Below, one piece after another: positions 7,728-15,663 of a DNA stretch of 64,000 nt. Origin of the DNA: Ferrovibrio sp. MS7 (GTDB taxonomy: Bacteria; Pseudomonadota; Alphaproteobacteria; Ferrovibrionales; Ferrovibrionaceae); NCBI RefSeq assembly GCF_038404985.1, contig NZ_JBBKBA010000003.1, forward strand, positions 248,001 through 312,000. The letters run 5' to 3'. Position numbers and translations under genes: made by a program. The notes below the pieces were generated by a model. The model had not been told where the DNA came from. It did not search any database and saw only the letters and a list, made by a program, of their open reading frames with translations. The first letter of the stretch is position 1, and each line of letters opens with the position of its first letter.

Positions 7728-8551
7728 GGTAGGTCACGCTTCGCGGGTCCTGTATACTGGTAGAGAAAATCCGGCGGGGTTGGCCCCTTGATGCGGGTGC
7801 CTTCGTTCATCTGCTCCCAGGCATGGGAGAGGATGCCGACGCCGCGCGAAAGCAGGAACAGGCCGCGCCCCAGCGGCGGCGGAAAGCCGAGTTCGCAGAA
7901 GATCACGGCGGTGGCGCCGTCTATGTTCATCGGCACCGGCTTCTTGGCACCCGCCTTAGCCTGGGCCAGCGCCTGTTCAACGGCGCGGCCGATGGCGGCA
8001 TAGCGACCCGAGACCGTGCCGGCCGCGACAGCGGCATCCACCAGCGCCAGCAGCTTCGGGCTGCGCGGATCGACGGGATGGAAGCGGTGGCCGAAACCCG
8101 GCACATGCTTGCCGTAGCGCTCCTGCCATAATGCCACGCCTTCCAGCACCGAGGCTTCAAGCGGCGCGCCACCGGCAATGCGGGCGGCAATCTCCTCGTA
8201 GAGCTGCATGCATTGCTGGCCGGCGCCGCCATGGGTATCGCCGAGCGCCGCGATACCCGCCCCCACCGCACCGTTGAGGTCGTTGCCAGACGATACCGTC
8301 ATGCGCGCAATGGCGATGGACGGCGCCTGCGGCCCGTGATCCACCGCCGCCACCAGGGCGGCTTCCAGCAGGGCGGCCTCTGCCTTGCCCGGCAACTCGC
8401 CGCGCAGCATCAGCCACAGCATTTCGGCATAGCCAACCTTGCCGATAAGCTGCTCGATAGGATAGCCGCGCGGGCGGATCACGCCGGGCTCGATATCAAT
8501 GATCGCGGTGCGCCACCATTCGCGGGCGCGCTCTCGGCTGTCGTCGCTCAT
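7724..8551 (-). CDS. Citrate synthase-fold protein, citryl-CoA lyase-like
   Basis: A 275-aa protein, much shorter than citrate synthase (about 430 aa), matching the single-fold citryl-CoA lyase-like group. The three catalytic landmarks are present: His in GDTHGGAGQQ, His in PGFGHRFHPVDPRS, and Asp in NIDGATAVIF. The small N-terminal domain of full citrate synthase is reduced. The expected chemistry is cleavage or condensation of acyl-CoA esters such as citryl-CoA. The start at 8551 is supported by AAGGA seven bases upstream. It is cotranscribed with the unknown gene downstream. Confidence 0.82.
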   Translation of the reverse strand: MSDDSRERAREWWRTAIIDIEPGVIRPRGYPIEQLIGKVGYAEMLWLMLRGELPGKAEAALLEAALVAAVDHGPQAPSIAIARMTVSSGNDLNGAVGAGIAALGDTHGGAGQQCMQLYEEIAARIAGGAPLEASVLEGVALWQERYGKHVPGFGHRFHPVDPRSPKLLALVDAAVAAGTVSGRYAAIGRAVEQALAQAKAGAKKPVPMNIDGATAVIFCELGFPPPLGRGLFLLSRGVGILSHAWEQMNEGTRIKGPTPPDFLYQYTGPAKRDLP

Positions 8552-8622
8552 GCCTGATTCCTTAGCCAGAGCCCAGTCTAGAGCCTGCCGTGGCGCAAGC
8601 AAACCGTTAGCTCGCCCCTGGC

Positions 8623-10734
8623 TCAGCCGATCAAGAAGCTGCCATCGGCGAGGGTGACGACCCCGACAAGATTGATGGCGAAATCCGCCACCCCATCGCC
8701 ATTCACTTCGGCGGTAAGCAGCCCCTTGGTCACCATCACCTGCCCGGCCACGGTGAACGCCTTGCCCGTGATAAAGACGAAATCCTGATCTCCCGCCTGG
8801 GTCGTGTCGGCGTCAATGGCAGACAGGTTGATCCGGTCGCCGTGGCGCAGATTCAGGTCGCTGATGGTGTCGCGGGCGGTACCGGCGAAGGGTGAGTCAT
8901 TCAGGCTGGTGAACATGAACACATCGGCGCCGCCGCCGCCGGTCAGCGTATCCTGCCCTGCCCCGCCGGAGATCGTATCGTTACCGCCGCCGCCAAGAAT
9001 ACGATCCTTGCCGGCACCGCCGCTCAGGACATTGGCGCCCTCATTACCGATCAGGTGATTGTCGGCGCTATTGCCAGTGCCGTCGATGGCGGCGCGGCCC
9101 GTCAGCGTCAGATGCTCGATATTGGCCGTCAGGACGTAGCTGATGCTGGCTTGCACCGAGTCATTGCCCTGGTTCGCCAGTTCAACCACCACATCGCCTG
9201 CATCGTCGATCACATAGACATCGTTGCCAAGGCCACCGATCAGCGTATCTGCGCCGGCACCGCCATTCAGCGTATTGTTGCCGCGATTGCCGGTGATGAC
9301 ATTGGCAGCAGCATTGCCGGTGCCGTTGATCGGGTTGGCGCCGGTGAGAGTCAGATTCTCGATATTGTCGCGCAAGGTATAGGAAACAATCGACGATACA
9401 GTGTCGTCGCCCTCGCCCGCCGCTTCCACCGCGCGGTCCTGGGCATTGTCGACGACGTAGGTATCATTGCCGAGGCCGCCGATCAGCGTATCCGAGCCGG
9501 CGCCGCCATTCAGCACATTATCCAGCGCATTGCCGGTAATTGTATTGATGCCGGAATTGCCGGTGCCGTTGGTCGCCCCTACCAGCACCAGGTTTTCCAC
9601 ATTGGCGCCGAGGGTGTAGCTGGCGGAAGCGATGACGGTATCCGCGCCCTGGCTGGCATTCTCGAGCACCTTGTCGGCTGCGTTATCGACATAATAGGTA
9701 TCGTTGCCGGCACCGCCGCTCATCGTGTCCTTGCCGGCGCCGCCAGTCAGGACATTGGCGGCAGCATTGCCGACCAGGGTGTCATTGCCGCTGCCCCCAG
9801 TGGCATTTTCGATCACCACCTTGTTGGCGATGGTAAGGCCGCCCTGCACGCTGCTGGCCTGCGAGATCGAACCGCCGGCCGTGGCGCCGGATAGGGTTGC
9901 GGCATTGAGGTTGATGGTGACATTGCCAGTAGCGGCGCTGGCATCCACGGTATCGTTGCCGCCGGTATCCCATACGCTCTGCCAGGCGGTGCCGATGGTG
10001 TTGCTGGTGGGCAAGGCGTAGGTGTCGTCACCCGAGGCCGTGGTGGTGTTGGCGCCATAGATGCGTTGCAGCGCGGCGATGTCGAGCGCCATCAGGGTGC
10101 CCTGGGCACCAAACGAGCTGGTGGTGGGCGGCGTGGTGTTGAGCCCGTTATTGTAGCTCATCGTGGTGTAGACGCCCTGGTTCAGCGCATAGGTGCCAAG
10201 CGATGCCGAGGATGTCACCCCCGGGAACAGCGTGGCGCCGGGATTGCCGCCGCCATCATGCGGATGCGCCAGGCCCATGCCGTGGCCCAGTTCATGGATG
10301 ATCACCAGATTGCCGACCGAACCGGGCGTCAGTGTCTGGAAGGCAGGGGCGTCGATGTTGAAATAGCCATGGGTCTGGCTTTGCGACCCATCCGGCACAT
10401 CATGCTGGCCCAGCACATTTGGCTGGAAATTGCTGCCCGGCGCCAAGTGCCACACCATATCGGCACTGGCGGCATCGGTCACTTCGACGAATTTTACATT
10501 CGCCACCGCTTCGAATTGCCCGATCGCTGACTCAAACGCCGCGATCAGACCGGTCGTCCACGGCTGCCCGGTAAAGCCGCCAATGGGACTGTCTGCCGCA
10601 CTCACCGCGTCGGCGGAAAAATAATAGCCGATGGGATTGCTGGCAGCATTCTGCCAACCGGCACCCCAGACCAGGGAGTCGATCTGCGGACTGCCATACC
10701 CCTTCTCGGCGAAACTGTTGCTTTGCGTGGCCAT
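8623..10734 (-). CDS. Serralysin-like M10 metalloprotease with RTX calcium-binding repeats
   Basis: A 703-aa secreted-type protein. The N-terminal peptidase part has the zinc motif HELGHGMGLAH (first His near residue 147) and a Met-turn TTMSYNNG. From about residue 300 there are several blocks of GGxGxDxLxGGxGNDxY RTX nonapeptides, each followed by a VENLxLxG-type segment. The C-terminus is a serralysin C-like domain ending in a hydrophobic strand. There is no Sec signal, as expected for type I secretion, but no ABC/HlyD genes or protease inhibitor gene lie nearby; a TolC-type gene is 27 kb away. ATG at 10734 is preferred over the upstream in-frame start. Confidence 0.88.
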   Translation of the reverse strand: MATQSNSFAEKGYGSPQIDSLVWGAGWQNAASNPIGYYFSADAVSAADSPIGGFTGQPWTTGLIAAFESAIGQFEAVANVKFVEVTDAASADMVWHLAPGSNFQPNVLGQHDVPDGSQSQTHGYFNIDAPAFQTLTPGSVGNLVIIHELGHGMGLAHPHDGGGNPGATLFPGVTSSASLGTYALNQGVYTTMSYNNGLNTTPPTTSSFGAQGTLMALDIAALQRIYGANTTTASGDDTYALPTSNTIGTAWQSVWDTGGNDTVDASAATGNVTINLNAATLSGATAGGSISQASSVQGGLTIANKVVIENATGGSGNDTLVGNAAANVLTGGAGKDTMSGGAGNDTYYVDNAADKVLENASQGADTVIASASYTLGANVENLVLVGATNGTGNSGINTITGNALDNVLNGGAGSDTLIGGLGNDTYVVDNAQDRAVEAAGEGDDTVSSIVSYTLRDNIENLTLTGANPINGTGNAAANVITGNRGNNTLNGGAGADTLIGGLGNDVYVIDDAGDVVVELANQGNDSVQASISYVLTANIEHLTLTGRAAIDGTGNSADNHLIGNEGANVLSGGAGKDRILGGGGNDTISGGAGQDTLTGGGGADVFMFTSLNDSPFAGTARDTISDLNLRHGDRINLSAIDADTTQAGDQDFVFITGKAFTVAGQVMVTKGLLTAEVNGDGVADFAINLVGVVTLADGSFLIG

Positions 10735-10833
10735 TCTGTCCCAACGCGCGATGCAATGGCCCACGCTAGACAATCTGACTGATTATGCCACCAAAATTAT
10801 TCAACCGGGTCCGATGTAAGCAGACGCTTATGG

Positions 10834-11448
10834 TTAACTCCCGCGTGGCGGCTTGAACTTGGCCCGTGCTTTGGCTGCTTTGGCGCGGATCACGCAATCC
10901 TCGGCATGGTCGTTCACCAGGCCCATGGCCTGCATGAAGGCATAGACCGTGGTGGGGCCGACAAAGGCCCAACCACGCTTCTTCAAATCCTTGGACAAGG
11001 CCACCGAGGCCGCCGTGCTGGAGGCGCTTTGCGGCGGCGCTGTTTCGCCGGACACCGGTTCGAAGCGCCAGATATAGGCGGCGAGCGACCCTTCCGCCTT
11101 GACCATTTCCCTGGCGCGCTTGGCATTGTTGATAGTCGCCTCGATCTTGCCGCGATGGCGCACGATGCCCTCATCTTTCAGCAAGCGCGCAACATCCTTC
11201 TCGGTGAAGCGCGCCACGCGTTCGAAATCGAAGCCATGAAAGGCGGCACGGAAATTCTCGCGCTTGGCCAGGATGGTGCGCCAGCTCAGGCCCGACTGGA
11301 AACTTTCCAGGCAGAGTTTCTCGAACAGGCGACGGTCATCCTCCACCGGGTAGCCCCATTCATGGTCGTGATAGGCGAAGAATTCCGGTGCTGCCGCACA
11401 CCAGCGGCAGCGTGGCTTGCCATCGGGGCCAGGTATCGTCTTGCTCAT
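10834..11448 (-). CDS. tag: DNA-3-methyladenine glycosylase I
   Basis: A 204-aa protein with the Tag signature: RCRWC near the N-terminus, YHDHEWGYPV, LCLESFQSGLSWRTILAKRE, and FVGPTTVYAFMQAMGLVNDH. The Cys and His residues at both ends form the zinc site known in this family. The enzyme removes 3-methyladenine from alkylated DNA as the first step of base excision repair. The YciI-like gene follows its start on the 3' side of the upstream operon with only three bases between them, so Tag may be the last gene of the TetR-YciI-Tag unit. Confidence 0.92.
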   Translation of the reverse strand: MSKTIPGPDGKPRCRWCAAAPEFFAYHDHEWGYPVEDDRRLFEKLCLESFQSGLSWRTILAKRENFRAAFHGFDFERVARFTEKDVARLLKDEGIVRHRGKIEATINNAKRAREMVKAEGSLAAYIWRFEPVSGETAPPQSASSTAASVALSKDLKKRGWAFVGPTTVYAFMQAMGLVNDHAEDCVIRAKAAKARAKFKPPRGS

Positions 11449-11451
11449 GTC

Positions 11452-11739
11452 TCAGCCTTTCAGGAATGCCAGCCGTTCATCCAGCCGGCCCGGCGCGATT
11501 TCAAGAATCTCGGCACTCACAACCTGCTCGACAACGAACGGGTCTGCAGCCACCCGGGCCTCGATCTCCGTACGCGAGACGCCATGAGCGAGCACTGCGC
11601 CGCCCAGCGCAGGTTGCATACTGCCGGTGAGCAGGAACACACCTTCCTCGAAGCCTTGTCTGATCCAGGCATTGTGGCCTTCCATCAGGCGCGGCGCCGC
11701 CGCCTTGTTGGCGGCGAATTTCAGCGTCACGACAAACAT
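11452..11739 (-). CDS. YciI family protein
   Basis: A 95-aa alpha/beta-barrel-type small protein. It has the typical strand FVVTLKFAANK, the LMEGHNAWIRQG helix with the conserved His, and the ADPFVVEQV motif that ends many YciI proteins. Function of the family is poorly known; some members act as dioxygenase-like or dehalogenase-like enzymes. Start at 11739 is chosen because the conserved strand begins there; the longer open frame upstream overlaps the TetR gene. It lies 22 bases after the TetR gene and three bases before tag. Confidence 0.82.
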   Translation of the reverse strand: MFVVTLKFAANKAAAPRLMEGHNAWIRQGFEEGVFLLTGSMQPALGGAVLAHGVSRTEIEARVAADPFVVEQVVSAEILEIAPGRLDERLAFLKG

Positions 11740-11761
11740 TCCATCCCCCTTCCCCATTGCC

Positions 11762-12343
11762 TCAGGCTCGCGCGCGTGCCGGCTTCTGCGTCTCGAGCCA
11801 GGCGCACATATCCTCCACCTCGCGGCGGATGAAGGCTTCGTGGCGGAACGCCGTCGCCAGCGTGGCAACGCCCTGGCTGCGCGCCAGCAGATGCAGCGCC
11901 AGCACATCGGCCTCGCGGCCATGTCCCCGCGCCTTGAACTGCTTCGCCAGCCAGTCGCGGAACAGGGTGAACAGCTTCGCCGCCTCGCCCTTGGCGCCGT
12001 GATCTAGCTTGGCCAGTTCGCTGCACAATGTACCGACCGGGCAGCCATAGAGCATGATCTTGGCGCGGTTCATGATCAGGATATTGATGAAGCTGCGGAT
12101 GCGCTCTGCCGGCGCGGCGCCTGCTGCCTCCCAGGCATCGAGCATGCGCTGCGTATTCTCCAGCCGCAGTGCGATTACGGCATCAAGGATCTCGTCCTTG
12201 GTCTTGAAGTGATAATAGAAATTGCCGCGCGACAACTTCACGGCTGCGGCGATATCGGCGAACGACGTCGCCTCGAAGCCCTGCTCGTAGAACAGCCGGT
12301 CCGCCGCCTCGACAATCTGCTGCCGCGTTTCCGCCGCGCTCAT
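11762..12343 (-). CDS. TetR/AcrR family transcriptional regulator
   Basis: A 193-aa TetR protein with a clear helix-turn-helix (RQQIVEAADRLFYEQGFEAT, then FADIAAAVKLSRGNFYYHF, then KTKDEIL). The C-terminal part contains YGCPVGTLCSELAKLD, a pattern seen in the subgroup with a conserved Cys that senses acrylate or related electrophiles (AcuR/NemR-like). A GGAC-N4-GTCC dyad lies about 40 bases upstream. The gene heads a probable unit with yciI-like and tag genes. Confidence 0.88.
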   Translation of the reverse strand: MSAAETRQQIVEAADRLFYEQGFEATSFADIAAAVKLSRGNFYYHFKTKDEILDAVIALRLENTQRMLDAWEAAGAAPAERIRSFINILIMNRAKIMLYGCPVGTLCSELAKLDHGAKGEAAKLFTLFRDWLAKQFKARGHGREADVLALHLLARSQGVATLATAFRHEAFIRREVEDMCAWLETQKPARARA

Positions 12344-12376
12344 CCGCCGCCCCTAGGTCATTTGCCCTAGAAGCAT

Positions 12377-12396
12377 TTTAGGACGATTGTCCAAAT
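12377..12396. promoter_or_regulatory. GGAC-N4-GTCC dyad upstream of TetR gene, probable operator
   Basis: The sequence TTTAGGACGATTGTCCAAAT contains GGAC/GTCC arms at 12381-12392 with flanking A/T symmetry. It lies 38 bases before the TetR start on the minus strand. A GGACGATCGTCC-like core preceded by TT and followed by AA is a common operator style for small TetR repressors. Autoregulation is inferred. Confidence 0.55.
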
Positions 12397-12423
12397 CCGG
12401 TCAAGCCGTCGCGAAGTGCTAGC

Positions 12424-13101
12424 CTAGCCGCAATCAGCGACCGGAATGACCACTGACTCGCTGCCGGTTTTGCGAAACTCGGTGAACACCGCCTTGATCA
12501 TGCATTTCGAAACGGCGGCGAACGAGCTTGCCGAACCGGCGCTGGTCGAGCGCGCTTCCCACACGCCGGCGAGTTTGTTCTCCGCGATGGAGCGTTTCCA
12601 GTCGTAGATGTTCACATCCAGGAAGCGCGTGTAATGCGTGCTGGTCTGGGTGCTGCTGCCGACCACGCCATAGGTCGGTGGCGTGTAGGTGGTGCTGTTG
12701 TAGTTCGCGGTGCCGAAACCGCCGCCACCGCCATAGGCATTCACCGTGCCGCTGGTATAGCTGGTGCCGCCGCCGGTCTGGCCCCAGATCGGCACCTGCG
12801 TGGTGATGGTGCGGGCATTGCCCTGGCCATAGTTGAACGCGACGCTGTAATCGGCGTTGCGCATGTCGTTGGTGCGGCGCCAGCCGAGACGCTCAAGCTG
12901 GGCGGCAATCGCCGTGGCATAGGTCTCGTATTCCACCGAGCCGGTCTGGCTGTCCATCGGCACGAATACGAAGGTCTTGCCGGTGAGATCGGCCGGCAGG
13001 CTTGGCGCCTGGAAGCGCGACACATCGGTCTGTACCCGGGTGACGCAGGCGGCAAGCAGAAGCGGCAGCAGCAGAAGGGACAAGGGGCGCAGGCGACGCA
13101 T
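12424..13101 (-). CDS. Lipoprotein, DUF4136-like
   Basis: A 225-aa lipoprotein. The N-terminus MRRLRPLSLLLLPLLLAAC is a signal peptide with a lipobox Cys at about residue 19. The body resembles DUF4136-type proteins: TFVFVPMDSQTGSVEYETYA, a LERLGWRR segment and a central Gly/Thr/Tyr-rich low-complexity loop (about residues 110-150). It is probably anchored in the outer membrane facing the periplasm; function unknown. Start at 13101 is preferred over a start 14 codons earlier because the signal peptide begins there and GAGG lies four bases upstream. Confidence 0.75.
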   Translation of the reverse strand: MRRLRPLSLLLLPLLLAACVTRVQTDVSRFQAPSLPADLTGKTFVFVPMDSQTGSVEYETYATAIAAQLERLGWRRTNDMRNADYSVAFNYGQGNARTITTQVPIWGQTGGGTSYTSGTVNAYGGGGGFGTANYNSTTYTPPTYGVVGSSTQTSTHYTRFLDVNIYDWKRSIAENKLAGVWEARSTSAGSASSFAAVSKCMIKAVFTEFRKTGSESVVIPVADCG

Positions 13102-13237
13102 AGGGCCTCTGGGGCGTGGTGGCGGCTCCCCAGATAGTAGCAAATTTCTATCTCAAGTGAACGCTGATCAAACCGCAGGCTCGCCAAGGTTTGGGGTTCA
13201 GTCAGCCAGATACAGCCGCCAGAAGCAGCTCAACAGA

Positions 13238-13317
13238 CTGAGAATAAAAGGGAAATGGCGGAGGGGATGGGATTCGAACCCACGGTACAGGTTTACCCCG
13301 TACAACGGTTTAGCAAA
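13238..13317 (-). repeat. 80-bp direct repeat copy 1: truncated tRNA-Ser 3' half (far attachment-like site)
   Basis: Identical to 14291-14370 except at two positions (13242 and 13299). It holds the anticodon-loop to CCA part of tRNA-Ser plus 18 bases of 3' flank. It lacks the 5' half, so it is not a working tRNA. The change at 13299 breaks a pair in the long variable arm, consistent with loss of selection. It marks the distal end of the 1,053-bp insertion. Confidence 0.9.
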
Positions 13318-13410
13318 ACCAAACGACGCCAGGAGAATCAACGTAATGCCAAACTTCCATGCGTCGCAAAGGCGCATATTACAGTTAGAAGTTGGGGCAT
13401 CATTATGTGG

Positions 13411-14127
13411 TCATGAGCTTGCCGCTCGGCGCGCAATCTCTCTGAGGTGCCGACCGGTGACGTCGACGAATAGTAGAGCTGCGAATGACCGGCGGAACAT
13501 CACATTGAACATGTAGAGTTCGTTTTCTGGTTCGGCTCGGTAGATGTAGCCGAACGTTCCAGATAGGTCTTTTCCATTGCGGAGCAATGGCCGAGTTTCG
13601 CCTTCAAACCATTCCTCCGAAACGAGGCCCTTTTGAATTGTGTCAAGTGTGATGGTGCGCGTCAGAATCTGAGATTCCACAGGAAGAATGCGTCTGGTTT
13701 CTAAGTAGTAGAATGCTCGGGCCCACTTGTGGAAAACGACTTCAAATGCATTCCCAATTTCCGGCCCTTGTTCAAAGGCCATCAGTTCGTCTGACACGGG
13801 TCTGATTGTGGACTCAAATTCGGACATCGCCGCTGGAAGGTTGTTACGGCTGCCTAGACCGAGTTTCACAATTTCCTCATTGCGAGGCGGGAAAGCGGGG
13901 TTTGCCAATGAGCGAGAGAAGAACGCGACGATTTGCTCCTCTTGAGATGTATTTCGATTGCACACCGAGCAAGCAGGAAACTCGAAACCTTCAGGCCAAT
14001 TATTCCCGTCGAAACACGCACGAGAAGGCAGGTGATCGATTTCAACTGCCTGGCGCGCCCCTGCGCAAAAACAACAGATCGGGTGCTCCGCTAGAAATCG
14101 GGCCTTTTTCCCGTTTGCTCTCCCCAT
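13411..14127 (-). CDS. HNH endonuclease-like protein in the tRNA-Ser insertion
   Basis: A 238-aa protein with an N-terminal zinc-binding HNH module: CCFC near residue 19, then VEIDHLPSRACF with the catalytic-type His, then FPACSVCNRNTSQEE with the second Cys pair and the Asn. The C-terminal 170 residues are helical and not recognised. Such proteins occur as stand-alone nucleases in mobile elements and defence islands. Codon use and composition differ from its high-GC neighbours, which supports horizontal acquisition. Start at 14127 follows a short AT-rich leader of about 160 bases. Whether it cuts DNA, and which DNA, is unknown. Confidence 0.78.
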   Translation of the reverse strand: MGRANGKKARFLAEHPICCFCAGARQAVEIDHLPSRACFDGNNWPEGFEFPACSVCNRNTSQEEQIVAFFSRSLANPAFPPRNEEIVKLGLGSRNNLPAAMSEFESTIRPVSDELMAFEQGPEIGNAFEVVFHKWARAFYYLETRRILPVESQILTRTITLDTIQKGLVSEEWFEGETRPLLRNGKDLSGTFGYIYRAEPENELYMFNVMFRRSFAALLFVDVTGRHLREIARRAASS

Positions 14128-14290
14128 TCGATTATCTCATCGGTGTTCGTTCAGACGCGCGAGAGCTTACATCTGATCTCGGAATTGATTCTTCCTCAAA
14201 GTTGGACATAGCCAGTGGTTACGGTGGGAAAAGCCGGACGTGAGCAAGCCAAAGCTTGGAAAGCAATTGCGTCACGCTGAGGCTATAGTG

Positions 14291-14370
14291 CTGAAAATAA
14301 AAGGGAAATGGCGGAGGGGATGGGATTCGAACCCACGGTACAGGTTTACCCTGTACAACGGTTTAGCAAA
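14291..14370 (-). repeat. 80-bp direct repeat copy 2, within the intact tRNA-Ser
   Basis: This copy covers the 3' half of the functional tRNA-Ser and 18 bases beyond its CCA end. It matches 13238-13317 at 78 of 80 positions. The match stops in the anticodon arm, exactly where tRNA-targeting integrases commonly cross over. Confidence 0.9.
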
Positions 14371-14401
14371 CCGCCGCCTTCAGCCACTCGGCCACCCCTC
14401 C
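14309..14401 (-). tRNA. tRNA-Ser (anticodon GCT)
   Basis: Reading the minus strand gives a 90-nt class II tRNA plus an encoded CCA (14309-14311). The acceptor stem GGAGGGG pairs with CCCCTCC, and the discriminator is G. The anticodon arm CGGTTTGCTAAACCG carries GCT. The long variable arm has the perfect stem GTACAGG/CCTGTAC, as expected for serine. The T arm contains GGTTCGAATCC. It is the integration target of the adjacent 1-kb insertion and stays intact on this side. Confidence 0.97.
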
Positions 14402-14497
14402 GCACGCGAGTGGGTTTTACATTACACGGCGTATGCGGGGCCTCTTCTAAGGGCCGGGGGCAGGCCTGTCAATAAGTTGGGGGCCGCCTAGGCGGCT

Positions 14498-15007
14498 TCA
14501 GCTTGCGGGCGCCAGATCCGCGACGGCCTGGCCGCCGGTCCAGGCCAGCAATTCGGCATAGGTGAGCGGGAAAACCGCGTGCGGATGCCCGGCAGCGGCA
14601 TGCAGCAGGGCGAATCGCTGCAGCGAGGCATCGATTGCCATGGGCAGTTTGCCAGGGTGGCCGAAGGGCGAAACGCCGCCGATGGCGAAGCCGGTGGCTT
14701 CCCGCACCAGGTCGGCGGAAGCCCGCTTCGGCGGCTTCTCCAGCCCCAGCGCGCGACCGAGCGCCGCCGTGTCGCACATACGGTCGCCGGCCACCAGGGC
14801 CATGACCGCCCGCCCGTTCCCTGGGCCTCCGGAATCGAATACCAGCGACTTCACGATGGCGCCGACTTCGCAGCCCAATCCTGCCGCCGCCTCGGCAGCT
14901 GTCCGTGCGCTGTCGGAGAGCGCGATGATGCGGCTGCCCGCCCCCGGCGCATGGGCCTCCAGCGCCAGCCGCACGCGCTGAACGGAAGCGTTGTCGTCTA
15001 AAGCCAT
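14498..15007 (-). CDS. YbaK/EbsC family aminoacyl-tRNA deacylase
   Basis: A 169-aa YbaK-fold protein. The signature includes EVGAIVKSLVFDSGG with the catalytic-type Lys, VALVAGD-like ALVAGDRM, RATGFAIGGVSPFGHP-like residues around ATGFAIGGVSPFGH, and a C-terminal VFPLTYAEL strand. Family members remove wrongly attached amino acids (Cys, Pro, Ala) from tRNA in trans. The start overlaps the end of the upstream isomerase gene by ten bases, so it is the last gene of a five-gene minus-strand operon. Confidence 0.87.
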   Translation of the reverse strand: MALDDNASVQRVRLALEAHAPGAGSRIIALSDSARTAAEAAAGLGCEVGAIVKSLVFDSGGPGNGRAVMALVAGDRMCDTAALGRALGLEKPPKRASADLVREATGFAIGGVSPFGHPGKLPMAIDASLQRFALLHAAAGHPHAVFPLTYAELLAWTGGQAVADLAPAS

Positions 15008-15645
15008 GGCTTCTCTGCCCAGGTCAGCGCCTGTTCCAGGCGGTCGTTGCCCCAGAAGACCTCGCCGCCAGTGCCTTCGGCGCTGGCACCGACCACGAAG
15101 CTCGGGGCGCCGAACAGGCCGCCATTGATCGCGGTCTCGACCTGCTGGGTGAGTTGGATCTTCACCCGCTCGCTCTGCGCCTTGCGCAACGCCGCCTCGC
15201 CATCGCGGCCCAGGCTGCTGGCGAGCTGGCGCAGCACTTCCGGATCGGCGATGTCGCGATCCTCGGCGAAGGCGGCCGAGTAAGCGGCGCGGATCAGGTC
15301 CCGCCCCCAGCCCTCTTCCAGTGCCACCAGGGTCAGCCGGGCGGCATTCAGGCCCATTGGCGGATAGCGCGTCGGCAGGGTCCAGGGGATGTCATAGAGC
15401 GCGGCATGGCGGGCGACGTCGCGCCAGCGATAGCCGCGCTCGGACGGCGACACATCCTGGAACGGGCTGGGATTGGCCGAGCGGCGCTGGAAGATCGGCC
15501 CCAGCAGGAAAGGCCGCCAGTCGATCTCGATGGCCTGGCCATTGGCCGCGCGCGTGGCCACCAGCCCCTCCACCCGCGACACCGCGAGATAGGAATAGGG
15601 ACTGGCATAGTCGAACCAGACGCTGAGCCGCAACGGCGCTGTCAT
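14998..15645 (-). CDS. 2-hydroxychromene-2-carboxylate isomerase family (DsbA/kappa-GST fold)
   Basis: A 215-aa thioredoxin-fold protein. The N-terminal motif VWFDYASPYSYLA carries the Ser that replaces the redox Cys pair in HCCA isomerases and kappa GSTs. WRPFLLGPIF and the C-terminal GLFGAPSFVVG cis-Pro loop complete the family pattern. Characterised relatives use glutathione to isomerise ring-cleavage products in naphthalene degradation; many others have unknown substrates. It sits between a GST gene and a YbaK gene in a tight operon. Confidence 0.87.
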   Translation of the reverse strand: MTAPLRLSVWFDYASPYSYLAVSRVEGLVATRAANGQAIEIDWRPFLLGPIFQRRSANPSPFQDVSPSERGYRWRDVARHAALYDIPWTLPTRYPPMGLNAARLTLVALEEGWGRDLIRAAYSAAFAEDRDIADPEVLRQLASSLGRDGEAALRKAQSERVKIQLTQQVETAINGGLFGAPSFVVGASAEGTGGEVFWGNDRLEQALTWAEKPWL

Positions 15646-15663
15646 GCCCTGCCCGCCTTAGCC

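Larger units (their letters stand above)
13238..14290. mobile_element. 1,053-bp insertion in tRNA-Ser(GCT) carrying a single HNH gene
   Basis: The unit from one direct repeat to the start of the next is 1,053 bp. The intact tRNA-Ser stands at the right end and a 3'-half copy at the left end, the geometry left by site-specific integration into the 3' part of a tRNA gene. The inside is visibly more AT-rich than the surrounding genes and holds one gene, the HNH protein. There is no integrase, so it is either a satellite that is moved in trans or a deletion remnant of a larger island. A tandem partial duplication of the tRNA is the main alternative. Confidence 0.7.

Noticed and set aside
8804-10021. 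Plus-strand frames opposite the RTX protease with repeated Ala/Ile/Pro blocks
   Set aside because: They mirror the RTX repeats of the real gene and have no ribosome sites.
12977-13516. Open frame containing RRGWDSNPRYRFT on the plus strand; the same at 14240-14491
   Set aside because: These residues are the antisense translation of the tRNA-Ser sequence and its partial copy, a well-known false protein motif.
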